Positions 46,345 to 59,445 are shown, counted from the stretch's first letter. The stretch is DNA of 64,000 bases from Dugong dugon (GCA_030035585.1 CM057464.1:76058919-76122918); one strand, 5' to 3'. Notes: generated by a model from the letters alone, not told the origin. Made by a program: numbers and translations.

Positions 46345-46357
46345 TATTGGTCACTGA

Positions 46358-48034
46358 AAGAGAAATTTTTTTCTTAACAGCATTTTAAAAGTTGGTTAAA
46401 AAACTCATTTGTTTTCAACTTTGAAATATTTTAAATGTAGTCTTTTGTTTAAAACTATCAATTAAAAATCCATTAGTTATTCTTTCCACATGTGTAATTT
46501 GCTTTTTAAAAGTTTGTTACAAAATCTAAGACAAAGGATGTATGCTTCTCTTTTTAAGTTGTGTATCAGTGACCAAAGTTTTCCCTGTAGAAATGTTCAG
46601 CTTTACTAGTTCTGGTACTTTAAAACAAAAAGTGCTTCAGGGAAGGCTTATTGCTTGGGGCTGGGTTCAAATACTCTTAAATCTTAGGGACTATATGAAG
46701 GGAAATGAAGAGAAGGAAAATTATTGCTGAAGATAGCATAGGACGAGCTTTACTGCCTCTTAACAACTCCAATAAAAAGGTGATGTCCTCTGAAATTACT
46801 TACCAAGCCTAGCCTGCGATTGTAGCTCTCTTTGAGGTTTATGAATGCAAGTGTATTTTAAAATTAAGATATTTCTGAAATCATCCTAAATCTGGGTATT
46901 AGTACATACAAGTTATATTACCTCAAGCATTAAAGAGAATGGAATACATTTAAATGCTGTTTGAAGGATTTAGTTTAAAATAATTAGTTTCTGAAACTTA
47001 AAGACTTTTAGGAAGTCTGTTTAAAGGAAACATTCATTTATGTGGTTAGAAGAACTATACTATCTCCAGGTGTTAGGTGCCCCTTACCTTTATAAGTTTA
47101 TTCCCTAAGTTAATGAACTCTGTATCTTGCTTTTGAGCTTTTTAAGGAAATTTGGAGTCTTACTACTGATTTTTTAAGATAATTTAGCAGCCATAACTTA
47201 GTTTTACTATATTATTCAGATCACATTCTTAGAATTTTAGTCATGACCACTTTGGCTTTGGATTTGTGGTTCAAGGCTTTACATATTTTGTCTTTTCAAA
47301 GGAATTTTACAGAATGTTTATTACATATTTATTTTAACTTTTTTTACTGAATCAAGTCTAATCTAAGCAAACCTCCCTCAGCGGGTTCTTCCTATTCTGG
47401 CCAGTAGACAAAATTATTTTACTACTTTTGCCCTGTGTTGCTAGGGTTAGGCTGCCATGAACTTTGAGAGTAGTTACTTTTTTTTTCCCTTGTGAAAACT
47501 TATGTAAAGCTTGTCACATCATGCGCTGTGATATATAAAATAAAGTTCCAAAATTTTAGTTTTCATATGTGGAACACTGTGGTTGACATCCAGAATGTTT
47601 TAAAGCATTTTTGAAAGCTAATTACTAGATTATTAATTCAAATATCAGACATATTTCCTAAAATATTTTAAAATGGAAGATTTTCTGATGATCAGATATT
47701 TAAAATATTTTAAATTGTGTGTGTACATATGTTGCTTATTTGTTTCTGATGACTATAATAAGATCTATTCCCTTTGGAAATTTCAGAAAACATTGAAAAC
47801 ATGAGTAAGAAATTTAAAATCACTTAGAATCCCATTACATAGTAATAATCACAATTTACCTCTGGTAAATATCTTTCCATTACCCCTTTTCCCTTTTTTT
47901 TTAAGCTCAAATTGTATTTTATCTTTAGGAGAACTTTCTACATCGGCGCTTCCAACCAAGAGTCTTGTAAATAGTCTTAATTATTTGTTGATGACAGGAG
48001 AGAAATAAATGTAAGAAAAAGAATTAGAAATTAT
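46358..48034. other. Non-coding, nothing recognised; weak splice-like motif near 47940
   Basis: AT-rich. At about 47940 a pyrimidine tract plus AG precedes a short CpG-containing stretch (catcggcgcttcc), unusual here, but the candidate exon is under 45 bp with a poor donor. Confidence 0.4.
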
Positions 48035-48046
48035 TGTACTTGGTTT

Positions 48047-48262
48047 AAAGAGCCTTGGTGACTCAGTGACTGTGCCACTTGACTGCTTACTGAAGCCTTG
48101 GCAGTTCCAACACACCAGTGGCTTTGCAGGAGAAAGATGTGACATTTTTCTTCTTTAAAGATGACAGCATAGGAAACCTGACATGAGGAAATTCTATTCT
48201 GTCCTATAGGGTTGCTGTGAGTTGGAATCAACTCAAGAGCAATGGGTTTGGTTTTGGTTTTA
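48047..48262 (+). repeat. AfroSINE with exact 11-bp target duplication
   Basis: aagagccttggtgactcagt head, diverged B box, middle caggagaaagatgtgacatt, tail gagttggaatcaactcaaga followed by tgggtttggttttggtttt. Direct repeats gtacttggttt lie at 48036-48046 and 48263-48273. Confidence 0.93.
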
Positions 48263-48273
48263 GTACTTGGTTT

Positions 48274-51200
48274 GGGATCATATTCTTTTTTAATTCCTTC
48301 TTTTGAAAAAGTAATTGTAGTTGTTTATAGACAGCTGATTTTCTTTGAGGCATATACATAAATTCCTCTGTGCCCTTGATTCAAGAGTTTTCTTTGAGTT
48401 TCTGGATTTCTAGTACTCTGACTAATCCAGTTGTCATGAAATCCCTTGTCATTTAGGGAATACTATTGACTTTTGACTGGCAGCACTTTGAATGATTCCA
48501 TCAACTAACAAGGTTTTACAGTAACTGTATTTGTTGACCAAATTAAATTGCTTCCCAGTAGTCTTGTTTGTTCGTTCTCTGTGAAGCTCATTCTGTCTAA
48601 ATCTTTTCCCTGAAGAAATTCCTATGGAAAAATCTTAAAGTAAGACCGTTCTACTTGCCATTTAACAGAAAAATTCAAATAATGCCCTTGCGCAAAATAA
48701 ATCTAACAGAATAGAAGTCATGCTGGGTTAGCATAAACAACATCAGAGCCTCTCATTGCACCCAACATCAGGAAATGTTTATGTTTCAGATTTAGCATCT
48801 CAGTGAAAGCTATTGACATTAAAGTTTATTACTTATTGTTTGCCAAGTCAAATGAATTGTTTGTCATTTAATAAGAGTCAGTGATATTGTGCTGATTTTT
48901 AGCTGGGAAGGCACCATTGCTCATCAACCCGTGTATTTCTATAAGTTTTCATATCTCTGTGTACTCTTGCACTCTCAAGCATAAGTTAAAGAGAAGTCCA
49001 CTCAAGAAGGGAACCCCCTGCCACCTGCTAGAACTGTAGCTCTCTGATCTGTGAGTTGTTCTTTCTGCCAGACTTAATGGTCAACACCTTCTCTTTCCAG
49101 CTTTTTGAGCTTACCAGGAAAATTATAATAAAATCAATGGGAGAAAATGAAACAGTACGTTAATTTTTTTTTCTTTTTCACACAGAAAATAATTCTTATA
49201 AAGCAGGCAGTAGCGTGGTGGTATGTAAATGGTTTGATTTTCATCATATTTTGTTTGAACTAAGCAATTAATTACAGGCAGTGGTTGCATAAATAGACCC
49301 ACCATAATTCTGTGTAGACTCGGTTTCTGCGTTTATTAAGTTTAAAGGACAAATATCAAAAAGCTAAAATCATCACTGTCAGGCAAATATAAAAATGAAA
49401 ATGTGTGAGAGATTTTATTTAACTCATAAATTAATGAGGAAACCAGTAAGATATTATGTCTGGTTCAAAGAGCATTTGAGAAGTTAGGCATAGATAGGCA
49501 GTTTAACAAAGAAAGTTTCCTGGGTTAGATAGCTAATTGGTTAATGCCCGACATGGTTATCTCTTCTACCAGATAGAAATTACTTAAGTCTCTACTGGGT
49601 AAAAGTCCTCCAGTTAACAAGTGATTTCACTAAACCTGAGACCTTTAATCAAGAGTTAGCAGTAAGTTGCACTGTGTACATTTGTCTGGAGTAGCCTTTG
49701 CCTCTGTATGGTATTAAAAAGACGTGCCCAGCTGTTTTCCACATTTCTGAGTTTTGGATATTTTTTCTGATACAAGAAGGAAAAGAAAAAAAAATTGAAG
49801 GAATATGGTGTTTACCTTTACAGACAAGGAAACAAAAGAGAGGGAAGATATTAGAAGTGAAGAGGATGGGTTAGGTAAGAAAGTTTTGCTTTCATAGTTT
49901 TTGATATAAAAGACTAAGCAATTTCATGTTATGGAAGACACTACTTTTATTTTCTCCTGTTTGTAATGTAGGTGTTTCTCAAAAAATAAGTGGAAAAAGC
50001 TTAGCTGTTGTTGAATCATTTGTGTACTAGGACTTACGTCTCACAATTGAGTGGAATGAACTCTCAGTAGAGCTGTGATCCAGTTAACATTTTAGCAGTT
50101 GGCTGGTTGAGCCATTTTATATTTTGATACATTTGTAAGATAGCTCTGTTGTGAGAAACTTTGGCGTGTTAAAAATGTAGAAAATGTCCATATAATTCCA
50201 CTAATAATACTAAATAAACTTTGTATTAACTCTAGGATACAGAATCTTAGACTGTGAGAACTGGGAAGGACTGTAGAGGCCATCTCATTATATAGATAAA
50301 CCTTTTAAAATTAGAAGTTAAGTGACTCATTGGGCTAATTCTGGGCAGAATGAGAACTGAAGTCTATGTTTCTTACTTCTGATCCAGCATGAAGGCTTCT
50401 TTAATGCATATATAATTGTCAAGCATAGCACTTAGAAAACTGTAATGCATATTTAATGTTTATTGGTTGCCTATTATGTTAGTTTTTAAACTACAGAAAA
50501 GATAACACATAGTCTCTACTATTGAAGGGCTCAAGATCTAGTTAAAGTAACTGAATGTTATTTTTTTTTTAAGAACTCAAGCCAAAGACAAGGATATACA
50601 AAGTAGTCAGTGAATGGTTACTGAGAGTAAATGTTGTAGGAATTTAGAAGAGGACTAGATCAGAAATGAATATAGTTACTAAACATGCAAACCAACACAT
50701 GGTTAGTGCCAAGAGGGCTGGAGAATCACAATGAGGAAGCATTTGTTTTCTCTAGGGAGGCAAACTTGGTATAGCACCAAGCCCACTTTCACATATGTCA
50801 TCTCATTTAATTCCTGTGGTATCATTTTGGTTCTGCCATTGGTGTATTCATTTTACTTTGCAGTGCTATTAAAAATTAATTTAAATTGAATTTTGGGTAA
50901 ATATTTCATATGTTTTAAAACATTGGATGACCCAGACTCCTATCAAAGTACATTTGTTGATATTGTTGGAGAGTGATGGCTAGACATAATCCTATCTAGG
51001 CATATAGTAGACAACTATTTAAATATATATTTCCTGGAAGAATTATTGAGTAAAGTAAGAGTTGTGGTGTTTTGTTGTCTAATATTAAATGTGTTTCTAT
51101 TACTTTTGAGAGTGGCAAAATTGTAAAGGAGTAGAAGGAGTTCATAGCTATGTGCTCATTTTACAAGGGTTTTTTTTTGTGCTTCAGTTTTAGCAGAAAA

Positions 51201-51900
51201 GTTAACATTTTGATTGATGTATTTATCAAGGTTATAAGACGCAAAAGCTAAAATTAATATTTCACAATTCTGATTGCTTTTACTTGCCTTCTCTCTGCAT
51301 GTTATGTATTCTGGTTTTTAAATATTTAAAATTTCATCTCCTCTGGTGTAAAGTGGGAATGAAATAACTTAGGGTGGTAGCTTTTTGTCAATGATAGTCC
51401 CTGCTGTTGTTGTGTTCATGTTGTGTCTTTCTAGCATTAAGAAAAATTGTTTGCTACGGTGACAATTTCTCTAAGTGCTAACAACATCTAGAGAGTGAAC
51501 ATTTATAATGTACTACTTCATGTGTGTATGTGGTTTGGTAGATATAATTGATAATTCTGCTTTCTTCTGTTGAACTGTCATGATATATGTCTTTCTGAAG
51601 TATTATTTTTGATAGTTTAAGCAGATCACAGAAAGGCAGGTGTCTTTGTTTTGCCAGCTTTCTGATGTATTCATAGGTTGTTAGAGCTAGAAGGGATTCA
51701 GGATGATTCTAGGGTATCCTTTCATCGTTATAACTGAAGGAACTGAGTCCCTCTCAGGAGACAGAGTTAGGAAATATGTGTATTTATATACATGTACATG
51801 TGTACACATATACATACATGTGTAAGTATTTTTATATCTGTCTGTGTGTTCATACTGATACTTCTTATGTTAAGTCTGTTTTATCTGATCCTAATATAAC
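48274..51900. other. 3.6 kb mostly unique; two weak MIR-like remnants
   Basis: No gene seen. 50235-50400 (actgggaaggactgtagagg ... gttaagtgactcattgg) and 51675-51765 (ttagagctagaagggattca ... ctgaaggaactgagtccctc) resemble a common old mammalian SINE-like sequence; the family is uncertain. Between 51776 and 51830 there is a short TACATG/TGTACA-rich tract. Confidence 0.4.
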
Positions 51901-51901
51901 C

Positions 51902-52060
51902 CCAGAGCCTGGTGGTTCAGTGGTTATGAGCTCAGCTGCTAACCAAAAAGCTGGCAGTTCGAATCTACCAGCCCCTCCTTGGAAATCCTATGGGGCAGTT
52001 CTCCTCAATCCTGTAGGGTTGCTAAGGGTCAGAATCAACTTGGCAGCAATGGGTTTTGAG
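51902..52060 (+). repeat. AfroSINE, short subtype
   Basis: ccagagcctggtggttcagt, B box ggcagttcgaatctaccagc, aaatcctatggggcagttct, gggtcagaatcaacttggca, tgggttttgag. Well preserved; no convincing target duplication seen. Confidence 0.93.
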
Positions 52061-53099
52061 TAATGTTAAGAAAAATTTTTTGTTTTCTAAATAATTCGAT
52101 AAGAAATGGCAAATTATGTAGATCTTAAACCCATTTCTTTGCCAGCATTCTTAGTATTCCGTTCCAGATTCAATCTTTTTTTGTATAATAGTTGTAACTC
52201 ATACAACATGGATAGTAAGTAACACATTAAGCTGTAGAACAAAGTGAGGGTTAATATCACATAGGAGAGATTTTACCCTTTATTTCCATTTATACTATTT
52301 TCATGAAAATATGTTTGAAAGTGGAATGTCTGAAAGGTGAATAATAGAATGTATTGTAACAGTGGGTGGTGAGTTGTGTCAGTTCCTAGAATTATATTAA
52401 AAAAAATAGAATACAGTCCCTTTTTAGGGCTTATAAAGGGGCTGCTTCCCTGGGTGCAGGCAACAAGGTGAGTAGATGAGAACCATTAAATGAGAATTGG
52501 GTTTAGAGGTGTTGGCTAAGCAGCCTTAAACTTTAAATTTCAGCACAGGACTTTGCTGGGTTCCTGTGTAGGGATCTGGGAAAGGAGTCTGCTTACTGCT
52601 CCCTCAGGATGAGTCAAGACTTAGCTGGCCATCTCTTAAACTGTCATGTGGCAATCCTGGTTGACTTTCAGTCTACCACACTGTACTTACTGCTCCATGA
52701 TGGAAGAGGTCAGAAGTTGGGGTGGGCAGAGATGTTGGGCCAGGTATGAGGACATCTATTCTTTTGGCACGGTTCAGGCCATAGAACCTCACCAGTGGGA
52801 GCTTTTGAAGGCCTTTCTCAACTGAGAAATCACACATAGTGCTTCCGCAAGACACAGGTCAGGGAATTCTTGGCCCAGTCCAATGACAGTACTGCCACAC
52901 AATTGCTTGAAATAGTCTTTTCATTGAGTTCTGTTGGAGTAAGATTCAAGTATAGGACTGTCAGTATATAATGTATAAAACTGTGTATTAAAGTTGAGAG
53001 TAGCTTTAATGAATTTGCTGTAGGGTTGGGCCTTTATTAAACTCTGGAGACCGACATGTGCTGTATTTAGATGTTTAAATATAGGTTAATGGATATAGT
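52061..53099. other. Non-coding; GC-richer block about 52430-52890
   Basis: A locally GC-richer stretch (ggctgcttccctgggtgcag ... tgatggaagaggtcagaagt) stands out from its AT-rich neighbours. No frame longer than about 60 codons, no splice-bounded exon and no repeat family that I recognise. Confidence 0.4.
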
Positions 53100-53510
53100 A
53101 TGGGATGCTAAACCTGGTCCCCATTGCTCTCAAGGAGTGACAGAATTGAGACACATATGAAACAAAGAACCCAGTAATGCCTTCTGTGGCTGTAAGTTTC
53201 TGGGGATTCAAAGAAGAGCCAGATCCTTATGGTCCAAAGCTAATAGGAAAGGTTTCATAGAAGAGATAGATGTTAGGCTGTGTCCTGAAGATGGGCAGGA
53301 TTTTGGTAGTTGGAGAGGAACAGGGAGACAGGCGTTCATTCCTGAGAGATAAGGGGTATGGGGTAGTGGGTAGGAAGGTGTGATGAAGTAATCAACCCTG
53401 GGAGAAAACAACTAGGTTGATTTGATTGAAGCAAAGGGTCTGTTAGGAGCACAGTTGGAAATAAAGTTGACTAGCTAGAGTCAGCCATTCTAATAGAAAG
53501 CCATAGAAGC
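53100..53510 (+). repeat. Possible ancient L1M/L2-type remnant
   Basis: Phrases such as aaaggtttcatagaagagat, gtgtcctgaagatgggcagg and attttggtagttggagagga follow the order seen in old mammalian LINE 3' regions. Assignment is tentative. Confidence 0.35.
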
Positions 53511-56440
53511 AAGAAAGAGAGGGGTTGTACATTGAGAATTTAGTATTTTAGGGAACTATTAAAAATGAAGTCTTCTCAGCAGTAGTCTTTTTGAGTTTAG
53601 AAAGAATTTATCTTTCAAATGAATTCATTCCAAACTGACAAAATGTTAAGGAATTAGGAAAACCTTACCTTTCCATCAAAGTGACCAAACACTCAAAGGT
53701 ATATGTGTATATTTGACAAAATACTTTTATACATTAATCATTGAAGAAAAATAGTTGGAATGCATAATCTTTTGTTTTTGATATAATAGAGAGCAAAAGT
53801 ATTCCTGGGCCTCTAAGGTTAACTTTGGGGAAAGTTCATCTAGAAGTGTTTATGAGTATTTGTTTTATTTACTTCTGGAAAATGAAATAACCAAATCATC
53901 ATGAAAATATTGCCTTCAAAAGTATAACAAGCACTTTCTAAAGTAAAAACCTCTATCTAAGGCTGTTTATTAAGACAGTGTTATATAGAAATTTATCTAG
54001 AAAAATGGAACATTTGTAAAGATGTATTCCTGACAAATGATTTTAATAAAAATAAATTTTAAATCCAGTCACTTCTATAAGATATATAAATTTTCAAATC
54101 AACAGGGGTTTCACAGTGCTATGTAATAAAAATAGAACGTTTATTTAAAGTTTATAGTTGCTTTGAGGCATCAGCATAGTTTTTGAGAGCAAATTCTAAA
54201 ATGGGACGGGTTTAGAACAGAAAGGGGGAGTTCAAAGGATGCGTATTTGTCTAACAAGCACTTGAGGATATGTTAATTTGAGATTATGTGATAATTTTTT
54301 TTAAACCACCTTTAAATCAAATTAAGGTTTATATTTTCATTTTGATCAACAGAGATTAATTTGGAGAGTAAACAGTAAAGGTCTGATGTATATGTAAGTT
54401 TCTATCCAAGGGATGACTGTTTAGCCCAAGGTGCTGAATTTATGTCAAAGAATTATGATCAAATAATTTCTCCTTAAACTGGCAAACATTTGCTAGGAAA
54501 AGTCTTTAAACAGTCCTCTTGAACAATTAAAATTACTTTATTGTTGTTCTTAAGTCTGACTCTAAACTTGAGAAGCTAAATCTCCTCATTGCAAGCAGAG
54601 TAAAATGACAAAATGTGTCAGTTAGGATTAGGTATTCAATTATTTTATGTAAATACAAACCCATCTACTTTGAGGAGAACTATCACACCTTTTAAAATGA
54701 GATCAATCAACACCTTTCTCAGAATTGCTTTCACTGAGCTAATGAATAGATGTTTTTATTCTTGAAATACTGCATTTTTATTCTTCTTATTAATGACCCT
54801 TCCTCCGTATGAGTAAATAAATCATCCAGCTGCTAGCTGAGTGCTTTTCAAAGAGCATTTAAGTGCTTGTAATCACTACACAAAGGAGTACTATAGATTA
54901 AATGTGTTGTAAACTACACATGAAAGCAATGTCTTTTTTATTATCTGTAACTTTAATGGAAAGAAAATGTTAATTTAGGGTAATGAAATAGACCTCCAAG
55001 TATGATCAGTGAATAGACCATTAGGCTAATTAAAATGAGGATATGTATCACTGCTATGGTGGAATTATCATTGTGGAGGACACAGATTCATTTAGTGCTT
55101 GAATAGTAAAATACAGAATGTGTCACTCCCAAACTGGATTTACCGCACAAAGGAACAAGATTAATGACGAGGATAATTCAGTTTTATTTCATTTACTTTT
55201 ACCTGTCACATTACTTGTCATTCTAGAGTGCCTGTCACTTAAAGGTGAAAATTTATCCAGTCTTATTTAAATCAATTAAGTGTAAATTTTGTTACTTTCC
55301 TATCTGTCCATCATCCTCAGGTGAATGAAATACAAAACAATTTTTAAGTAATAGTGATATATATGGATTGCAATATAACTTTAAAAAAGCTGGCAACTTT
55401 AAATTTATCGGATTATAAAAATGTGATGGAAATAACCACTGCAACTTCTTAGATATTAGTTCTTTTCAGTGTCTAATACTCAGAAACCCCTTGGAAACTG
55501 GTTTTGTGTAGTTTATTATCCACTTGGCCAGTTTACCATTTGAATTTACTGAAGAATTCATTGCATCAGTACTGTACTTTAGTTTTTAAAATATTATTTG
55601 AATGCTGTTTAATTTTTCTCCTGTGAAAATTTTACTATAGTACTGGGCATGAAATAGCTTTTCAGTGGTACTTTCTATTTTGATTAAAGAGCCTTGGCAT
55701 GTGTTTAAATGAAAATTAAGTTCAATATGCTTTTCAACTATTTGGTTTCCCTCATCATATGCCTAATTTAATATACTAAGTTCTATTCAGGTCTTAGAGC
55801 CACAATAACAGCATCTGGCCTAATAGCCAACCAACCTAATCATTGCTAATAGCTTTTTGTCTGTTGTATGAATGCACATACTAAGTGATTTAAAGCAAAC
55901 TCTTTCCCTGATGACTTACATGATCAGTCAACCATGTATTCATTGAATTCCAGCTCCGAGCCCAGTGTCACAGTAGGTACTTTCACGTGCTTAAGGCTTT
56001 CTTTGGGAGGTTGTACATAATCAGCATGTGCTTAAATAAAAGAATCAGCTTCTCTGCTTAGCTTTACAAATTAGAAAATATTCTAGGAAGGTAAGTTTCT
56101 TTTGTTTGTTTTAGCCTCTTGTTTCTGGTAAAGTCTTTTACTAGTCTTACCTTACCTGTACATTTTCCTGGATGACAAGAGTAATTCAGTTTTGTTTCAT
56201 TTACTAGATGGTATTTTCCTAGATAATATTTAATAGGAGATATTTAATGAGTTTATATAAGTATATATATTTAATATTTTTGATGATATGCTGACATTAC
56301 CTTAAATGAACTTGATATAGGAAAAAGTTTTAATTCTTATATCAAGAAATGAATTTTCACTCTGTAATCGGGCTCACCATAAAATTTTTCTAAATAATTG
56401 ACTTAAAACGTTTAACAGGCCTTACTGTATTTCTCTCTTT
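53511..56440. other. 2.9 kb repeat-poor AT-rich block, candidate conserved noncoding DNA
   Basis: No recognisable young or old transposon and no coding frame over about 2.9 kb, in contrast with the rest of the window. It is rich in homeodomain-type cores (ttaat, taattaaa, attaa), notably at 54,700-55,350. A 24-bp direct repeat (taattcagtttt...catttact) lies at 55174-55197 and 56182-56205 with one mismatch. The function is unknown; conservation would need alignment. Confidence 0.35.
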
Positions 56441-56799
56441 TTTTTTTTTTAAATTGAAGACTCACTTAAGCTAGTTAAGTAGAAGAGGGCTTTATAAGGA
56501 TTCATTCAGCCTGAAAAGGGTCAGAAAGCTATAGCAATGAAGGCTGCTGTAGGGTTTGGATACTCGCACCAATATACTCAAGAACCATGTGATCTTTTCT
56601 AATGTGTCTGTTTCTTTTCTGACTATATACTGCCTTCTTCATTTTTTACTTTGTCTCTCTTTTTTCTGTCTCATGGCTTCTGCTTACTCATGCCTTGTCA
56701 TAGAGCATCCCAGATTCAACCTTGTCGTTTGCCATCCATTTGCATCACCCAGTTCTCTCTCTTCTTAGTTTACATTTGAAGTACAGAATCTGATTGACT

Positions 56800-57130
56800 T
56801 ATGTATCAGTCAGCATAAGATAGTTTTTGCAGAGGTAACAGAAATCACTCAAATAATTATTTCTCACTCACGCTACATGTCATCATGGGTTGGTTGTGAG
56901 CTTTGCTCCATATTGTCCTCATCCTAAGACCTGCGCTGATTTAAAGCATTGCTGGAGGGGGGTGGGGTAGGGAAAGTAGCCTGTCATACATTGGCTCCTG
57001 TAGCTTCCTGCTAGAAGTGACACATCACTCTGGCTCATGTTTCATGACTATGCAAGTTAACCTGGCCATACATGCCATTGATGGGAAAGTACAATCCATA
57101 TGCCCTGTAAGTGAACTATAATTATTTGGT
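56800..57130 (+). repeat. Possible decayed LTR/DNA-repeat remnant
   Basis: It starts tgtatcagtcagcataagat and contains ctggctcatgtttcatgact followed by aacctggccatacatgcc. This resembles common old mammalian LTR-type repeats that begin with a tgtatcagtcag motif. Family uncertain. Confidence 0.4.
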
Positions 57131-57299
57131 GGACAACATTTATTACTATTACAGTTGGCCCTCTAGTTACCAGATAGCCACTTTACTTTTCTTCCTACAT
57201 GAAAAACACATTTCTGTCTTCATAGGAGTCAATTAAAAATTCTTACAAGAAATTATATATCCATAGCCTTAGCCAAGTGGTTTCTGTTAACTTCAGTAG

Positions 57300-57655
57300 G
57301 CATAATTTACTTTCTCACCTTACTTAAGATAAAGCTTGGCCATGTGACTTGCTTTGGCCAATGTAACATGACTAGACCTGACATATGCCAGGTCTGAATA
57401 GGAGCTTTAAATGTGATTTGCATGTTTTGGCTTGAATTCTTGCATATCTGTCCGCTACCATGAGAACAGTACATCCCAGACAGGCACTGCTTCTTTAGCT
57501 TGAATCTCAGAGTGAGGAGACATGTAGAGCAGACCTGGAGCATGGAGCAGAGCTTTATTCCACCCTTAACTTTCATTTTATATGAACAAGAAATAAATGT
57601 GTGGTGTGTGGTAAGTTGCTGAAATTTTGGAATTGTTACTACCAGCAAAAAAATG
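57300..57655 (+). mobile_element. MLT1-like LTR (MaLR), decayed
   Basis: ttggccatgtgacttgcttt then ggccaatgtaacatgac, later ataaatgtgtggtgtgtggt and gctgaaattttggaattgtt act. The order matches the MLT1 class of mammalian LTRs in sense orientation. No internal retroviral genes are present. Confidence 0.6.
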
Positions 57656-57659
57656 ATTT

Positions 57660-57900
57660 AGAGCAATGAGCTTTGTTTGGAGTAAGACAACCTGGGTTTG
57701 AGTGTTGACTCTGCCAGCTGTGTGACTTTGGATAAGTTATTTAAGTTCTCTGAGCCAGGGTTTCTTCCTGTCTAAAATGAAGATAATAATGCCCACCTCA
57801 CAGTTTTGTTGTAAGGATTTAATTGGATGACGTTTTTAAAGTGCTTAGTAGAGCACTCAATACATAAGAAGAGTTCAGTAAGTAAATGTCATTTCCCTTT
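57660..57900 (+). repeat. MIR SINE, nearly full length
   Basis: caacctgggtttgagtgttg (B-box side), ctgccagctgtgtgactttg, aagttctctgagccagggtt, aaatgaagataataatgccc, tgttgtaaggatttaattgg, aagtgcttagtagagcactc. All MIR landmarks occur in order. Confidence 0.9.
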
Positions 57901-58539
57901 CCTTCAACTTCCACCTTTATTTGCCTGTTAGTAAAGTTATTCAAGGATATGATTACTACTTGTTAAGAATCCTGTAGAAGAGAATCAATTGTGAGATTAG
58001 AGATTGGATAAAGTGGTTTTCTAAGGTAGACCATTTTGGACCAAATACAAGAATTTCTTTCTAAAGAGAGTCTCAGATATTCTTATAACTGACCTGTTTT
58101 CCACAAATAGATTCCTGTATAGTGATAAGTCAGCTAGGTTTTTACAGCAAGAACTGAGCTAAACAGACTCCATCACAACATGCCTACCAAACCCACACCT
58201 TCTAAGAGAAACTAGCCTGCCTGTTGAATAATCAGGTTCAGTAAAGTGCCTCGCCCTCACCAACAACAACCTCCTCCATGGAGGTTGACCTACTGCACTG
58301 GAACCAAGGACAGTTAATCTAATAGCTGACCAGAAATTTAGGATTTGTCTTAGCTCAAGAAGATGAGACACCTGTGAAGCAGATCATATACTTAATGTGC
58401 TTGTACCTGCAGGAGAAGAGATTTTAAAAGATGCTGATAGTGTGACTGCTGTTAATGAAATGAGCTCAGAAAAAAACTGTCCAGTTCATAAGTAGGAATG
58501 AAAACCTATACAGAGAGTCTACACACATTTAGAGACTTG
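57901..58539. other. Non-coding, nothing recognised
   Basis: A 70-codon minus-strand frame (58159-58371) has no recognisable domain. No repeat named. Confidence 0.45.
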
Positions 58540-58552
58540 TAGGATGGGAAAG

Positions 58553-58767
58553 GAGTCCCTGGGTGGTGCAAATGGTTATTGCATTTGGCTACTAACTGAA
58601 AGGTTGGTGGTTTGAGTCCACCCAGAAGCACCTTGGAAGAAAGGCCTGGCAGTCTACTTCTGAAAAATCAGCCATTGAAAACCCTGTGGAGCACAGTTCT
58701 ACTCTGACACATGTGGGGTCATCAATGAGTTGGATTCGACTTGACAGCAAATGCTTTGATTTTGGCT
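58553..58767 (+). repeat. AfroSINE, long-head subtype, with target duplication
   Basis: gtccctgggtggtgcaaatg head, ggtggtttgagtccacccag B box, gaagaaaggcctggcagtct, ctgaaaaatcagccattgaa, tactctgacacatgtggggt, tggattcgacttgacagcaa. Flanks taggatgggaa (58540-58550) and tagggtgggaa (58768-58778) differ at one base. Confidence 0.93.
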
Positions 58768-58904
58768 TAGGGTGGGAAGAGGCAAACTGTTTCTCAATTC
58801 GAACAAGAATAAAACTGAGAAAGAGAGATGAAGGTAAATTAAAGCTCAGCCTTATGGCTGGACCAAATCAAGAGTATGGTTTTATACCTTGTGGTACTTC
58901 TAAA

Positions 58905-59445
58905 ATATGTCTGCAAATTCTTTGATACTGTTTTCTACAAAAAGCAGAACCTAATTCCCCTCCACTTGAATGTGGGCTACGTTTAATACCTCACTTGTTA
59001 TGAACAGAATGTGGCAAAAGTGTTGGTGTATGACTTCCAAGAGTAGATCAGAATAAGCATTGTGGCATACTTGCTCTTGGATTGCTCACTTTGAGGAAAC
59101 CAGCTGCCATAGTATGAGGACACTCAAACAGCCCTATGGAAAGCTACAAATGGAGAAGAGCTGAGGCCTCCTGCCAACAGCCAGGAGGTACTGAGGCCAC
59201 TAGCCAACATGAATGAGCCATTGTGGATGCAGCTATCCAGCCCCATGGACCCTAGTCAACTCTTCAGATGATTGCAACCCTGGCCACCAGCTTGACTGCA
59301 AATTCATGAGAGATCCTGAGCCAGACCACCCAGCTAATTCACATCAGGATTTCTGACTGTCGGAAACTGTGAGATAATAAATGTTTATTGTTTTTAGCTG
59401 CTAAATTTTAGAGTAATTTATTACATATCCATTCATAACTGATAT
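58905..59445 (+). mobile_element. MLT1-like LTR (MaLR), about 540 bp
   Basis: cccctccacttgaatgtggg, gtgtatgacttccaagagta, gcttgactgcaaattcatga, gagatcctgagccagaccac, aactgtgagataataaatgt, ttagctgctaaattttagag. These are MLT1 landmarks in sense order, with an AATAAA near the 3' end (gataataaatg). It is a solo LTR with no internal sequence. Confidence 0.8.

Noticed and set aside
47940..47985. Possible short exon with CpG-containing catcggcgcttcc after a pyrimidine tract
   Set aside because: Less than 45 bp, weak donor, no recognisable peptide, no neighbouring exon.
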